From positions 1 to 6,139 of the forward strand of contig JALSPN010000278.1 in the NCBI GenBank assembly GCA_026985945.1: a stretch of DNA of 6,139 nucleotides. The letters run 5' to 3'. A program made the position numbers and the translations under genes. Every line of letters starts with the position of its first letter. Position 1 is the first letter of the stretch. Origin of the DNA: Thermodesulfobacteriales bacterium. Its GTDB lineage: Bacteria > Desulfobacterota > Thermodesulfobacteria > Thermodesulfobacteriales > Thermodesulfatatoraceae. Below the pieces are notes generated by a model, which saw only the letters and a program-made list of their open reading frames with translations, ran no database searches and had not been told where the DNA came from. Positions 5,363 to 6,139 of this stretch are shown piece after piece.

Positions 5363-6139
5363 CCTACCACCCAGATAGTTCGATCATTAAGGCTGAAAAG
5401 GACCTTGGAAGAGACCGAGCCCAGGAGAAGACCTTTGAATCCCCCACGACCACGCCGCCCTACCATCACCGTGCCAAAATTACCCTCTCGAGCCTCCTTC
5501 AAAATGGCCCCTGCCGCTCCAAAAGGAGAAGATTTAATCTTTACTCTCACCTGGCCTCTGGCAAAACCTTCCTGAAACATCTTTTGTGCTTCCTCAAAGA
5601 AGGAAATGGCTTCTTCTTCCTCTTCTTTCATAAGTATTTTCTGGATTTCCTCAAGCCCTTCTTCTTTTACCTCCGGGAAGAGTGCCGTTAAGACGTAAAA
5701 GATTTCGATTTCAATTTCAGGATCTCCGGCCAGGATAAAACTTACGTGGTCTAAAACTTTAAGGCCGGGTTCTCCGAGATCAACCGCCACCAGAAACCGT
5801 TTGTTCCACGAATTCCCATCTACCACCCACACCGGGACATTCTGGCCATACTCCACCAATTTTTGGGTAACGCTTCCCATGAAGCTTGAGGAGAACTTCC
5901 CAAGCCCCCGCCGGCCTGCTACTACGGCGTCAAAGTGGCCTTCGCGGGCTTCGTGAAGGATTACACTGGCTATGTCTCCTCTTTGAAGAACGACCCTGGA
6001 ATGCAGGTTTTCCGGGGCAAATTTTTTTCGCCGGAGATGCTCAAGGACTTCTTTCACGCTTTTATCCGCTCCTGAAAGATTCTCCATCTGGATCTTCTCA
6101 AGCCTCTCTTCACGTTCGATTTCGTTAAGCCCCGGAACA
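5359..6139 (-). CDS. tandem-domain universal stress protein (5' end outside window)
   Basis: The reading frame is open through the right window edge, so this is the C-terminal 259 aa of a longer protein; the in-frame ATG at 6087 lies inside a domain and is not taken as the start. Two Usp domains are seen. The first (truncated) ends with GRRG-X9-GS, codons covering about 5872-5916, and PVWVVDG. The second begins at [18 protein letters not shown] and carries a second GRRG-X9-GS near its end. Both therefore keep the G-2X-G-9X-G(S/T) nucleotide-binding pattern of ATP-binding Usp proteins. The second domain has a Glu-rich helical stretch ([19 protein letters not shown]) between its early strands. 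Family members act as cytoplasmic stress-response proteins. It is the most upstream operon gene visible, and its 3' end overlaps the YacG start by 4 bp. No promoter is visible. Confidence 0.93.
   Translation of the reverse strand, partial: VPGLNEIEREERLEKIQMENLSGADKSVKEVLEHLRRKKFAPENLHSRVVLQRGDIASVILHEAREGHFDAVVAGRRGLGKFSSSFMGSVTQKLVEYGQNVPVWVVDGNSWNKRFLVAVDLGEPGLKVLDHVSFILAGDPEIEIEIFYVLTALFPEVKEEGLEEIQKILMKEEEEEAISFFEEAQKMFQEGFARGQVRVKIKSSPFGAAGAILKEAREGNFGTVMVGRRGRGGFKGLLLGSVSSKVLFSLNDRTIWVVG

Noticed and set aside
1..6139. CRISPR, tRNA, rRNA, insertion sequence or phage signatures
   Set aside because: No spaced repeats, cloverleaf, transposase or terminal inverted repeats were seen; nearly all the sequence is taken up by coding genes.

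Overview
The window is a compact, almost gap-free stretch of bacterial chromosome with nine protein genes and only two non-coding gaps (49 bp and 38 bp). Bacterial features include clear Shine-Dalgarno sequences, overlapping operon genes, sigma70-like promoter hexamers, a lipoprotein signal and a YacG protein. The proteins are rich in Lys/Glu/Arg, and the lipoprotein looks like a family I associate with deltaproteobacteria. This suggests a thermophilic member of Thermodesulfobacteriota or a related deltaproteobacterial line. That assignment is an inference from protein style, not a database result.

Plus strand, left: a TetR-family regulator closely resembling Bacillus FadR (50-661), with a perfect TATAAT box in front of it and a possible half operator at the window edge. 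It converges, with a 4-bp stop-to-stop overlap, on a minus-strand gene of unknown function (658-999). That gene's product ends in a near-canonical AT-hook.

Plus strand, centre: a tight three-gene unit of hisB (imidazoleglycerol-phosphate dehydratase, 1038-1628), an outer-membrane-type lipoprotein (1640-2278) and UDP-glucose 6-dehydrogenase (2300-3625). A good promoter for it (TTGATT-N18-TATACT) lies inside the 5' end of the divergent AT-hook gene and runs up against its start codon. The unit joins a histidine biosynthesis step to the cell-envelope and surface-sugar functions of its downstream members.

Minus strand, right: an operon of four overlapping genes, transcribed right to left. It encodes a tandem-domain universal stress protein (cut by the window edge), a YacG-type zinc protein, an atypical thioredoxin-reductase-like flavoprotein and a glyoxalase II-like metallo-beta-lactamase-fold hydrolase. 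Overlaps of 4, 8 and 11 bp imply translational coupling. The last gene converges on the UDP-glucose dehydrogenase gene with a 17-bp overlap. The content suggests a stress/redox module, but no shared pathway is proven.

No rRNA, tRNA, CRISPR array, insertion sequence or phage gene was seen. The most interesting points are the AT-hook gene and its promoter overlap with hisB, the unusual cofactor and redox motifs of the flavoprotein, and the four-gene stress/redox operon.
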